Shown here one piece after another: positions 1-12,400 of a stretch of DNA of 64,000 nucleotides; within the stretch, counting starts at the first letter, position 1; every line of letters starts with the position of its first letter. The DNA lies in contig JBBPEB010000014.1 in NCBI GenBank assembly GCA_039096225.1, positions 1,437,501 to 1,501,500 of the forward strand, written 5' to 3'. The stretch comes from Blastocystis sp. Blastoise. Its lineage: Eukaryota > Sar > Bigyra > Opalinata > Blastocystidae. The notes under the pieces were generated by a model that was not told where the DNA came from, did no database searches, and saw only the letters and a list, made by a program, of their open reading frames with translations. The translations under genes were made by a program, and so were the position numbers.

Positions 1-2212
1 TAAATAAATATATATGTTATTATGTATTATTAAATATAGGCTATCGAATTCATTTAAAAAAATATATTAATTATGTATACATTGATATTCTTAAACACTT
101 CTTTAATTTCTATTTCTTCATATGTTTAATCAAGACTAAAAAGTGTAGTTTTCAGAATACTATCAATGTTTCATGTATTGTTTATGTTACTAATATTCAT
201 ATTAATGTTTATATATTATCCAGAAATTGTTTACAATAACTCTTTTATTCAATAATTGCATATCATATTATTGTAGATACTGTTTTTAAAGTACTTATAT
301 AAATTCCGATATTTGATGTTTCATATTGGCCAATGATGTAGAATACAGAAAAAAATATATATTTAGATATATATTTAACATAATAATTAGAATAGTTAAT
401 AATAAGTAAATGAATAATATAAAATAATAAAATTGAATATTTTTTTTATGTATATAGTATATTTGAATATAAAATCCTTTATATCAGGAGTTGAACATGC
501 TAGCAATAAATGTTAGATTGCTACTCACCAAACTGAGTATAACGAAAAACATATAATAAGAAAGTATTAATCTAATGATGTATAAAATGTTAATAAATAC
601 TAAATATAACAAAAATTAAAAGAGGATGTTGACCAGGAATGATAACAAAAAGAGAAACATTGATAATAATACAGAGAACGAAGAATAAGAGACAAAGTCA
701 ACGTGAGAATCATATAATGTGAAGTATATTAGAATTAGAATGCTTATTAGTATAATTTAATATTGATGCTTGATAAAGAAGAATATTATAATACACTGTT
801 TAGGATGAATAAATATAAAATAAATTGATTAATGAGAATTCATTTTATTTTGGAATTAAAAACAAAATCGGTATTTAATATATTCTTAAACTTAGATAAT
901 TTATATCGAAAAGGTATAATAGAAGAAACACATAAACGAAATTAAATGTTTATTTGAAAAAATCCCAAAAGCCACGAAATACATGAGATTGGGATTACTA
1001 ATTTTCAGTTAATAACTAAGGGTAAAGGAATTATATATAATAATAATTACATCGAAATTAATACATTATATATTCTACAGAATATATCAATAAGTGACCG
1101 AACGTACACATTAGCTGGTTCAAAAAGATAAAAAACGATATGATAATAATAAATAGGATGAAGAAGAATTATAAGAAACATCATATAGAAAAGAAAGCGA
1201 ACATGTAATTTCCACAAAAAAAAAATAATTGGAAGAATTATAAAGTCATGACATGTTGTTATAAAGAAAAAAAATAATTATTAGAGGAATAAGCCCAATA
1301 TTACTAAATAAACAAATGAAAATAAAAACTAAAATAAAAAGTAAAGGAGCTGAAACAGATAATATACATTAATATTTAGTAAAAAAGAATAATAGAAAAA
1401 CTAAAACAACTTAAAAGACAATCGATGGTGATGATAAAAAGTAACAAGATAGCTGAATATAAAAATAAAATAGTAAAAAATTCATAAAGTAGTTGATAGT
1501 AACATAAGAATAGCTACTGGTAGATAAGAAATGGAGAATCAATATAATAGAATGATAATATAATAGTAAACATATTATATATATGGAAACACTGAATAAT
1601 AGAGAAAGAGAAAGAGAAAGAGAAAGAGAGAGTACACAATCTATTATTTATATATAATAGAAATGAGGAGAGGAAGTCTAAAAAAAGTAGCAATGAAGAT
1701 TTTTAATAGGATCATATATAAAGGAGTATAAGGAATAAATATTAAATAGAAAAGATTTATTGGATAATAATATGGAAAAACTTCAATGGGAGAAAAAGAA
1801 GATGACGTTCACTGAATGATATAAACAAAATTATTATGGAAGAATGAAAACAAAGAGTGAACAAAAAAATATTGTTCATGTAAAAGAACTACATTACGAG
1901 TAATAGTAATAATATAGTTAAAACTTTGCTAATAAAAAAAAAAATAAAATTAAAAAACTAAAAATAGAATAAGAAAGAAAGTCTAGCAAAAAGAAATTCA
2001 TAGAATAATAAATGGAGGTAAAAATTACAAATACTTCATGAAAAGTTGGAGAAACGGTAATACAGAGCAATATAAGCATAATATTAGAGAAATGAAAGTA
2101 AGAAACAGTCAAAACTGATTAATGAGAATGTAATTGATGAAAAAATAATAGTATGAATGTATTTCGAAAATAATGATAAATAATATATATTAGACAGGAA
2201 AAAGACTGAAAA
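1..2212. other. AT-rich flank, possible decayed coding block
   Basis: No gene can be supported here. From about 600 onward the plus strand is conspicuously A and G rich and T poor, the kind of strand bias seen in coding DNA, but every frame is broken by many TAA, TAG and TGA codons. A short (GAGAAA)n run lies near 1600-1630. The same bias resumes at 6337, directly after mobile element A, so the two stretches were one block before A inserted. A dead transposon or pseudogene is possible; plain low-complexity DNA is the alternative. Confidence 0.4.
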
Positions 2213-2562
2213 TTAATATCCTTAATTTAGTTCATGTAGCGTACGGTGTCTCACACACTTTCACATTTATTGACTTTGTTATTAACTTTTATAAAATAAA
2301 AATAACATCATAAAATCCGGAACACAATTCTAAAAATGACTGTTAAAGAAATTTTTCGAAAACTCTAAATTTCTGGCTAAAAAATGCAAAAAACCATTTT
2401 CGCACAAAATTTTAACCAAAATTATTGGATTATTTCTATTTTATCCAATATTTTTCATTTTTATAAAAACACTTATTTTTCGTTTTTTATTTTTTATTGT
2501 TTTCTTATTTTTTCTATATCTACTCACATTCTTTATATTTATTTTTATAAAATTGACTTTTA

Positions 2563-2596
2563 TTGACGGGTTAGTCTAATGAATAGTTTTGACGGG
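2563..2596. repeat. Pair of TTGACGGG direct repeats near element start
   Basis: TTGACGGG occurs at 2563-2570 and again at 2589-2596, 26 bp apart, about 350 bp inside the left end of copy A. The pair is kept in the other copies (for example near 12555-12590 as CCCGTCAA). GC-rich words are rare in this DNA, so retention suggests a binding site for a transposition or replication protein. The function is inferred. Confidence 0.4.
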
Positions 2597-4293
2597 TAAA
2601 TTTGTTTATATTAAGAACTTGACAACATATCAATACACACATCACTAACTATAAACTCTAAAAACATTTCATATGCAATGATACTGACCTCAACTACTCT
2701 AAAACGACAATAATTCCTTTAAATAACGACAAAAGACAAACTGATATCCGACACATTCCTTCTTTATAAACTTATTTGAGTTTATTCAAGTTATTTAGAA
2801 TCAATACATGTCATAAGTATATCTTTTAGTTGTTTAAAAAGTTTTAATAAGAAAATATTTGATAATAGAAATTTTGATGTTTTGATAGTATAGTTTGTTA
2901 TTCGTCTTTCTCCTTGAGTTTTGGGTATTTTTTAAAAATAAAAGTATAATTATAATTAAGATAAGCTATTGCAGATACATATTTTTTATTTTATCTAAAT
3001 ATTGAATATTGACTGAGAAACATTCATTTATATGAAAAACATAAAAATGAAAATTTTCAAAAAAGGGTATAGTTTGTTATTGTGATTTCTCAATCAATTC
3101 TTAATAAAATAAAAAAGTTAAAACATATTTAGAAACTAGACATGTCATAGCAGATACATATTTTTCAATTTTTTTAATTAATTGAAAACTCAGGTGACAA
3201 GAGTCAATAGTTGAACTCAATAAAAAATGACTTTCAAAAAATTTTCTTAAAAAGTTTTCATTTGTTTTTTGTTTATATTTTCATCATTAACAATTTTATT
3301 TGACATTTGACTTTATATTTAAAAACTACATACCAAAATAAACATATTTTACAATTTTATTTTGTTTTTAAAAGACTTTAACAACAGATCACCAGACAAT
3401 GTTAACTCAATAAACTCTTAAAACGTTTTAATATGTGTTTAGAACCACTCATAGACACTGTACGTGACTTATTTGAAAAAGTTAAGACAACATGTTGAAC
3501 TGATACAGACAATGTTTGCTTTAAAAAGTTAGTTATGAGTCTTTATGAGTTGTATATGTCATAAATAAGCTTTAAATAAATAAATATGCTTTTATTAGTC
3601 TTTAATTAGTGAAATAAATCGTTTAAAAAAAGAAAACATTTTTGATACTATAGTTTATTTTGACAATTTCTCCATCAATATTAATTTTTAAAAAATAAAT
3701 AAAACTTATATATAAACTAGACAACCTATAGCTTATAAATTTATAAAAATATTATCAAAATATAAAATAACTTTTGAGAAAAAAAATTATATATGCAAAA
3801 CATAAAAATTATTTTTTTTGAAAAAAGGGTATAGTTTATCGTTTTAATTTCTCAGTCAATATTTTATTATTTATTATAATTTTAACAAATAAATATAGAG
3901 AATAAAATATATTAACGATATAAATTTTAACATTTAAAATTAATTAAGAAATGAGTTCAGTAGAGTCAATAGTATAACATGTTAAAAAACTGAAAATTGA
4001 AAAATCGTTTTTCTAAAAATTTTCCGAAAGTTGACAAATCAAATTCATATTTGACAAATAATTTTTATATATTTGTAAACTAGACCTTATATGTATTGCA
4101 TTTCTCAAAAAATTAGTCAAAATTGGGTTAGACGAGTGAATATATATATAAACATGTTGACTCATAATTTTGAAAAAAGTAGTTAAATATGTCCTAAACC
4201 ACATATCAAAGCAATTCTATAAATATTATCACTTTATAATGAGTTTAAAGGGTAAAATAATTTTGAATTGTCTGTTTGACTGTCTTAAGTGAA

Positions 4294-4795
4294 GAGATTC
4301 AATACACTTTTTATAAAAATGAGTATTAGAGTGTTTAATGTTTATAATAATAAAAGAATTGTTTGAAATAAAGGTGGTTGTGTGTTTGACCAAAATGTTA
4401 AAATGAGTCTATTTTTCTAAAATGGTTACAATAAGTATATATTGAGTGTTTTATGAGTGTTTCATATTAAAATCTACAATAAATAAACATTTTGAGTTGT
4501 TCAAAAATTTGATTCTTTAGAATTACAATAGTTATGTCAAGAGATTCAAGTCACTTTTTATAATAATAATAAATAGACTTATTATAGAATATAAAATATT
4601 AAAAATTAGTTTAATTAAACATGGTTGACTGTTTGATAGGAGTGTTAAAATGGGTAAAAAGATTTTAATTGTTTCTAAAACAGTACAATACGTTTTTATG
4701 TCACTAAATACAAAATTATTATTGTTTAAAGAATGTTTTTTGTCTTTCAAAAGAACTCATTTTTTTGTAATTGTGACTTAAAACAAAAGAGATTC
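4294..4795. repeat. Degenerate tandem repeat, period about 248 bp
   Basis: The word GAGATTCAA recurs at about 4294, 4541 and 4789. Each is followed by a related stretch ending in a TTTGACC/GTTGACTGTTTGA-type motif and GTTAAAATGAG/GTTAAAATGGG. The units have diverged but their spacing (247 and 248 bp) is constant. The same organisation appears in the other element copies, so it belongs to the element rather than to the locus. Confidence 0.5.
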
Positions 4796-5753
4796 AAGTT
4801 ATTTTTTACAAATTAAAATAATAAATCAAATATATATGTATATGAATATAAAATTAGTTAAAATAAAAGTGAGTATATGTATTTAAAAACGTTACAGTCT
4901 TTTAGAGTTTTTTTATGATAACTTATTTGTTTTAGAAGCTATATTGTATGTATAATAGGTAAAGTTTCCAAAGTATTTAAATCTATTTAGTTATGAAATG
5001 AAATGTAATTTTTGTTTTATATTTTAGTTTTTATTTTTTATTTCTAGAATGATTTTGATAACACTATAAAAATTGAATTAAACTTGAATTAATTAATTTT
5101 AAATAATGAAAAGATAATTTCTCTATAAATATTCTCTTTTACTTAAAACGAATAGATTCTATTAATGATAAATATTAAAATAAGACTCTAATTTTTTTGT
5201 TTATTATATAAAGTAATAAATATCTTTTAATTATTAAGAGTACTTTTGTATTAATAATTCAAACTAAAATAAGTATAATAAAAGAAAAATTATAATATTT
5301 ATCAAATAATATCAAGATATGATTACTATTTATATAATTAAACATTTATTAATTGAGAAAAGCTGTATAATAAAATTTCTAAAATATTTATATAATAGTA
5401 TATATAAAAGGAAAGGATAAAATATAAAAAAACAAATAGATATCAAAATTATAATATTTTAAAAATAAAACAAAACAATATATGAAAAGAATATATAATG
5501 TTTTTTTTAGACAAGAGAATAAGCTATTTCTCACAATAATAATTATATAGACTAATTCAAATAAAACATAAATATTTAAAGGTAGGGTATAAGTGATAAT
5601 AATATGTTTTAAAAGAAAAAGTATTTTATAATCATATTGATATTATTTAAAATACTAAATATTTATAAAACTAAATGAATTGATAAAATACATAGAAAGT
5701 TATAAATGAAATAACAAAGAAAAGTGAATTAATATTGAAAACTAAAAACTAAA

Positions 5754-5928
5754 TAGAAATAGAAATAGAAATAGAAATAGAAATAGAAATAGAAATAGAA
5801 ATAGAAATAGAAATAGAAATAGAAATAGAAATAGAAATAGAAATAGAAATAGAAATAGAAATAGAAATAGAAATAGAAATAGAAATAGAAATAGAAATAG
5901 AAATAGAAATAGAAATAGAAATAGAAAT
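5754..5928 (+). repeat. (GAAATA)n hexamer array, about 29 units
   Basis: An almost perfect six-base repeat lies inside copy A. It produces long artificial open frames of Ser-Ile or Leu-Phe repeats on the opposite strand, which should not be called genes. The corresponding arrays are at 9226-9403 in B and 16163-16535 in C; D lacks it. Confidence 0.95.
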
Positions 5929-6299
5929 AAGATCAAAAATAAAACACAAGAGTTAATTAATTATCATTGATAAACAATAAATATATATAATCAATAATAA
6001 AAATGGCTAAAAAGAATATTAAAAAAAAAAAAGGAAATAATACTCAAAAACATATAGAATGTTAAGTAAGAATTATCAATATGTATGAATTAAATTATTT
6101 AAAATACTAAATTGAAAATTAAGATTAGAAGATAACAATTAAAAGCAATTGAAATAATATTTTATAAAATATGAAATAGTTTTAATCCTAAAAAAAAAAA
6201 ATAAAAACAGAAATGAATAACAAAAACATAAGAATAAATATTCATTTTTTAAAATTCAATGTAAGATATAACAATTGAGAGATAATAATTATCTAAACT

Positions 6300-6336
6300 C
6301 AAGCGTAGGCTGGCGTAGCCAGTCGTGAAACGCTTG
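6300..6336 (+). repeat. 37-nt GC-rich double hairpin, right end of copy A
   Basis: The outer stem pairs CAAGCGT with ACGCTTG. Inside it, CTGGC and GCCAG pair around a GTA loop. It is about 60% GC in DNA of about 20% GC and forms the exact right terminus of the element. Identical sequence occurs at 8820-8856 (inverted), 16903-16939 and 17269-17305 (inverted). Confidence 0.9.
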
Positions 6337-8819
6337 TATATTATAAAAGAATAAATGAAAAAACATTATACAATAAATATCAAAAATGATAACTAAATGG
6401 CAACATATAATAAGTACTGGAAGAATATGATATATTCAATGTGTAATAAACACAAATGAACAAATAACTAAAAGTAGCAGGCAGGTATATATCATTATAA
6501 TGATATAATTATTAGATGAGAATTGTAAAGGTTTATATGAAATAGAATCTAATCATTTAAAATCATATATAAAAGTAAATAATAGCTGAAGAATAAAAAC
6601 ATTTAATATAAAGAAAGATGAATATTTTTGACTAAAAAGAGGAAGAAGAAATTACATAATGATAAATATTAGTTTTTGATAATATAAAAAGAAATAAGGA
6701 AGTCAAAAATTAAAAGAAATAAAGAATATCAATAATAATAATTGCCTAATAAAAATTTGTGATGAGTAATTAATGTATTTATGCATTAATAAGAATCATC
6801 AATTGAAGAAAGAAACGAATGTTATTGAGAAAAACATATTGTAGCCAAAGATATGTGATAATTAATAATAAAAATTCTAACAATTAATTGTATGAATAAT
6901 CTATATCAAAGAGGAGTATTATAATCTTAAATATTCACAAATGAAGATCAAAAGGAAAGAGAGGAATTGTCAAATAAATAACAGAATTGTATTTAAAAGA
7001 ACTATAAGAGAGAACCAATATTTATGATAAAGATTTAATTATACAATGAAAATAATTAAAATCAAAGAGTAAAGAATTAGTCAATAATTGGAATACATAT
7101 GATAAATAACTAGAAGAATTGAAGGAAGAAAGGAGATACATGAGATTGATACAAAAAAATTGAAAGATGATAGTAACCTTCTCATATATATAGGGAATAA
7201 ATAGTTTATTAAACATAATATAAGAAGAAATAGTGCATAAAAAGAGAAACGAAGTAGTAAAGAAAACTTGAATATCAAATCATTTCTTCTTCATATAAAA
7301 ATTTATGAGAAATAGAGAAAACCATATACAATAATAGTTTAACAATTTTGAAATCAGAAAAAGATCAAAATAATAAACCTATAAATAATAAAGCATTGTT
7401 TATATAAATATCAAGTATATATTATATAAATATTAAGAAAACATATATACGAATAAAAATGGGGCTTAAAAGACAATTCTCTTTAGTAAAAGACATAAAA
7501 ATAAGAAATACTGACTATAAAAAATTTATAGATTAAAACAATAGAATAATAAAGAATTCTAAAAAATAATAATAAGGAATTCTAAAAGAAAAATAGACAT
7601 AAGGACAAAATATGGAGATGTGTAAAAATAATATATTATAATATGATGATTAAGATATGTAAATTGTATAGAAAAGTATAAAAATATATAGAAAATAAGA
7701 TAATGAATGACTTGAAAGAGAAATGATCACTAATATATACTCAAACAGAAATCAAAATTGTGAGTTATTCCATTAAATATGACAAAGGGTCTACACTTAT
7801 TGGCTAGATGATTAACTATAAAGAAATGAGTAGAAGAAAATGAAATGAATTCATTAATACTTTATTACTTATAAAATATAAAATAATCATTGTATATGAT
7901 GTATATCAGACTGCATTCACTAAAAACAAGCAAACATTCAAATGAATCGCATAGTAAAAGATGTTTTACACTTTTAAAAAATGAACATAATAGTGATTTT
8001 TGTTCTATTTTCAGTAAGAAAAAAGGAATTTTTATGAAGAATATATAATGAGATAGATCTTGTGGTTTTAACTTGTTCTTGTAAATAGAATACAATAAAA
8101 TATCATGGGTATCATGAAGATACACTAAGTGTAATAAGATTTCTAATACTTTTATGTATTATAGATTCATTTTTCTAAAACAATTTTTAAATGCATTAAA
8201 TATGTTCGATAGAAGTTGTATAATGAAAATAAGCTGAATTACTCAATATCATTAATAAAAAGAAAGAAACATTTTTAACATTCCCAAGTGAACTCTTAAG
8301 ATATTGTTAAATTTGTTTATACTCTATCTTGCATGTCTAAGTATAGTATTGCTTGCTTTTGATATGACAAAAATTGATAAAAAGTATAAAAGAATTACAT
8401 GACAAGACTTTTTATATATGGTTTTTAAGCTATCAGTGATTTTTATCTTTATATAATTTATGTGTTATTAATTAATGAATATCGAAACTCAGTTAATAAT
8501 AAATTAGACTTTAAAACTTTGTTGAAAAGAGTTTCTATATATTTACTGAACAATAAATCTAATGTTTAATATATAACAGAGAATTATTATTATATTTAAT
8601 TTCTTTTAATTGATCACTATTACATTTTTATGTTATTCTTAGTTATTTATTATTATAGAAAAGATAAATAAATATAATAATTTTTGAAGTTCTTAAAATC
8701 ATTACTAACTAGAGTTTTTTTACCAATTGTTAGAAGAATGATTATAATAAGATGGTTGTTAGTATTCCGAAAATTATTTTTTACCACAATATCAGATACT
8801 CAAGTCATTTAATTGAATA
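6337..8819. other. Spacer between inverted element copies; no gene seen
   Basis: This is pre-insertion DNA lying between copy A and copy B. Positions 6337 to about 7750 continue the A/G-rich strand bias of 600-2212. From about 8150 to 8819 the bias disappears and the sequence is plain AT-rich. Short open frames (for example 7865-8125 on the minus strand) show no recognisable features. Confidence 0.4.
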
Positions 8820-8856
8820 CAAGCGTTTCACGACTGGCTACGCCAGCCTACGCTTG
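8820..8856 (-). repeat. Terminal double hairpin of copy B
   Basis: This is the inverted form of the 37-nt hairpin (CAAGCGT/ACGCTTG outer stem, CTGGC/GCCAG inner stem). It marks the boundary between element B and the spacer. Confidence 0.9.
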
Positions 8857-9225
8857 AGTTTAGATAATTATTATCTCTCAATTGTTATATCTTACATTGA
8901 ATTTTAAAAAATGAATATTTATTCTTATGTTTTTGTTATTCATTTCTGTTTTTATTTTTTTTTTTAGGATTAAAACTATTTCATATTTTATAAAATATTA
9001 TTTCAATTGCTTTTAATTGTTATCTTCTAATCTTAATTTTCAATTTAGTATTTTAAATAATTTAATTCATACATATTGATAATTCTTACTTAACATTCTA
9101 TATGTTTTTGAGTATTATTTCCTTTTTTTTTTTAATATTCTTTTTAGCCATTTTTATTATTGATTATATATATTTATTGTTTATCAATGATAATTAATTA
9201 ACTCTTGTGTTTTATTTTTGATCTT

Positions 9226-9403
9226 ATTTCTATTTCTATTTCTATTTCTATTTCTATTTCTATTTCTATTTCTATTTCTATTTCTATTTCTATTTCTATT
9301 TCTATTTCTATTTCTATTTCTATTTCTATTTCTATTTCTATTTCTATTTCTATTTCTATTTCTATTTCTATTTCTATTTCTATTTCTATTTCTATTTCTA
9401 TTT
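9226..9403 (-). repeat. (TTTCTA)n array in copy B, about 30 units
   Basis: This is the reverse-complement form of the GAAATA array, nearly the same length as in copy A. Confidence 0.95.
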
Positions 9404-12400
9404 AGTTTTTAGTTTTCAATATTAATTCACTTTTCTTTGTTATTTCATTTATAACTTTCTATGTATTTTATCAATTCATTTAGTTTTATAAATATTTAGT
9501 ATTTTAAATAATATCAATATGATTATAAAATACTTTTTCTTTTAAAACATATTATTATCACTTATACCCTACCTTTAAATATTTATGTTTTATTTGAATT
9601 AGTCTATATAATTATTATTGTGAGAAATAGCTTATTCTCTTGTCTAAAAAAAACATTATATATTCTTTTCATATATTGTTTTGTTTTATTTTTAAAATAT
9701 TATAATTTTGATATCTATTTGTTTTTTTATATTTTATCCTTTCCTTTTATATATACTATTATATAAATATTTTAGAAATTTTATTATACAGCTTTTCTCA
9801 ATTAATAAATGTTTAATTATATAAATAGTAATCATATCTTGATATTATTTGATAAATATTATAATTTTTCTTTTATTATACTTATTTTAGTTTGAATTAT
9901 TAATACAAAAGTACTCTTAATAATTAAAAGATATTTATTACTTTATATAATAAACAAAAAAATTAGAGTCTTATTTTAATATTTATCATTAATAGAATCT
10001 ATTCGTTTTAAGTAAAAGAGAATATTTATAGAGAAATTATCTTTTCATTATTTAAAATTAATTAATTCAAGTTTAATTCAATTTTTATAGTGTTATCAAA
10101 ATCATTCTAGAAATAAAAAATAAAAACTAAAATATAAAACAAAAATTACATTTCATTTCATAACTAAATAGATTTAAATACTTTGGAAACTTTACCTATT
10201 ATACATACAATATAGCTTCTAAAACAAATAAGTTATCATAAAAAAACTCTAAAAGACTGTAACGTTTTTAAATACATATACTCACTTTTATTTTAACTAA
10301 TTTTATATTCATATACATATATATTTGATTTATTATTTTAATTTGTAAAAAATAACTTGAATCTCTTTTGTTTTAAGTCACAATTACAAAAAATGAGTTC
10401 TTTTGAAAGACAAAAAACATTCTTTAAACAATAATAATTTTGTATTTAGTGACATAAAAACGTATTGTACTGTTTTAGAAACAATTAAAATCTTTTTACC
10501 CATTTTAACACTCCTATCAAACAGTCAACCATGTTTAATTAAACTAATTTTTAATATTTTATATTCTATAATAAGTCTATTTATTATTATTATAAAAAGT
10601 GACTTGAATCTCTTGACATAACTATTGTAATTCTAAAGAATCAAATTTTTGAACAACTCAAAATGTTTATTTATTGTAGATTTTAATATGAAACACTCAT
10701 AAAACACTCAATATATACTTATTGTAACCATTTTAGAAAAATAGACTCATTTTAACATTTTGGTCAAACACACAACCACCTTTATTTCAAACAATTCTTT
10801 TATTATTATAAACATTAAACACTCTAATACTCATTTTTATAAAAAGTGTATTGAATCTCTTCACTTAAGACAGTCAAACAGACAATTCAAAATTATTTTA
10901 CCCTTTAAACTCATTATAAAGTGATAATATTTATAGAATTGCTTTGATATGTGGTTTAGGACATATTTAACTACTTTTTTCAAAATTATGAGTCAACATG
11001 TGCATATACTCATTCACTCGTCTAACCCAATTTTGACTAATTTTTTGAGAAATGCAATACATATAAGGTCTAGTTTACAAATATATAAAAATTATTTGTC
11101 AAATATGAATTTGATTTGTCAACTTTCGGAAAATTTTTAGAAAAACGATTTTTCAATTTTCAGTTTTTTAACATGTTATACTATTGACTCTACTGAACTC
11201 ATTTCTTAATTAATTTTAAATGTTAAAATTTATATCGTTAATATATTTTATTCTCTATATTTATTTGTTAAAATTATAATAAATAATAAAATATTGACTG
11301 AGAAATTAAAACGATAAACTATACCCTTTTTTCAAAAAAAATAATTTTTATGTTTTGCATATATAATTTTTTTTCTCAAAAGTTATTTTATATTTTGATA
11401 ATATTTTTATAAATTTATAAGCTATAGGTTGTCTAGTTTATATATAAGTTTTATTTATTTTTTAAAAATTAATATTGATGGAGAAATTGTCAAAATAAAC
11501 TATAGTATCAAAAATGTTTTCTTTTTTTAAACGATTTATTTCACTAATTAAAGACTAATAAAAGCATATTTATTTATTTAAAGCTTATTTATGACATATA
11601 CAACTCATAAAGACTCATAACTAACTTTTTAAAGCAAACATTGTCTGTATCAGTTCAACATGTTGTCTTAACTTTTTCAAATAAGTCACGTACAGTGTCT
11701 ATGAGTGGTTCTAAACACATATTAAAACGTTTTAAGAGTTTATTGAGTTAACATTGTCTGGTGATCTGTTGTTAAAGTCTTTTAAAAACAAAATAAAATT
11801 GTAAAATATGTTTATTTTGGTATGTAGTTTTTAAATATAAAGTCAAATGTCAAATAAAATTGTTAATGATGAAAATATAAACAAAAAACAAATGAAAACT
11901 TTTTAAGAAAATTTTTTGAAAGTCATTTTTTATTGAGTTCAACTATTGACTCTTGTCACCTGAGTTTTCAATTAATTAAAAAAATTGAAAAATATGTATC
12001 TGCTATGACATGTCTAGTTTCTAAATATGTTTTAACTTTTTTATTTTATTAAGAATTGATTGAGAAATCACAATAACAAACTATACCCTTTTTTGAAAAT
12101 TTTCATTTTTATGTTTTTCATATAAATGAATGTTTCTCAGTCAATATTCAATATTTAGATAAAATAAAAAATATGTATCTGCAATAGCTTATCTTAATTA
12201 TAATTATACTTTTATTTTTAAAAAATACCCAAAACTCAAGGAGAAAGACGAATAACAAACTATACTATCAAAACATCAAAATTTCTATTATCAAATATTT
12301 TCTTATTAAAACTTTTTAAACAACTAAAAGATATACTTATGACATGTATTGATTCTAAATAACTTGAATAAACTCAAATAAGTTTATAAAGAAGGAATGT

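Larger units (their letters stand above)
2213..6336 (+). mobile_element. Helitron-like non-coding element, copy A (4124 bp)
   Basis: This copy starts TTAATATCCTTAATTTAG and ends with a GC-rich double hairpin finishing ACGCTTG. It is flanked by A (2212) on the left and T (6337) on the right, with no target-site duplication. It holds no credible ORF; it carries a hexamer array at 5754-5928, degenerate repeats of about 248 bp near 4294-4795, and two TTGACGGG motifs near its left end. It matches copy B in inverted orientation almost perfectly over about 3.8 kb. Insertion between A and T without duplication and a terminal hairpin are Helitron traits. The usual TC start and CTRR end are absent, so the class is inferred. 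It would be non-autonomous, as no Rep/helicase is encoded. Confidence 0.7.

Noticed and set aside
600-2212. Alternative genetic code with TAA/TAG as Gln and TGA as Trp
   Set aside because: All recognisable genes to the right use the standard code and end at TAA, TAG or TGA. A-rich noncoding DNA also reads as Gln/Lys-rich protein when stops are ignored.
5754-5928. CRISPR array or telomeric repeat
   Set aside because: The six-base unit has no spacers and does not match TTAGGG-type telomere repeats; it is internal to a mobile element.
5742-5949. Open frames of Phe-Leu or Ile-Ser repeats (also 9205-9412 and 16151-16556)
   Set aside because: They are translations of a six-base tandem repeat, open in two frames at once, with no flanking coding sequence.
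10403-10621. 72-residue open frame present in all four element copies
   Set aside because: It begins with TTG, not ATG. The three close copies are near-identical DNA anyway, and the diverged copy D differs mainly at amino-acid-changing positions, so I see no purifying selection.
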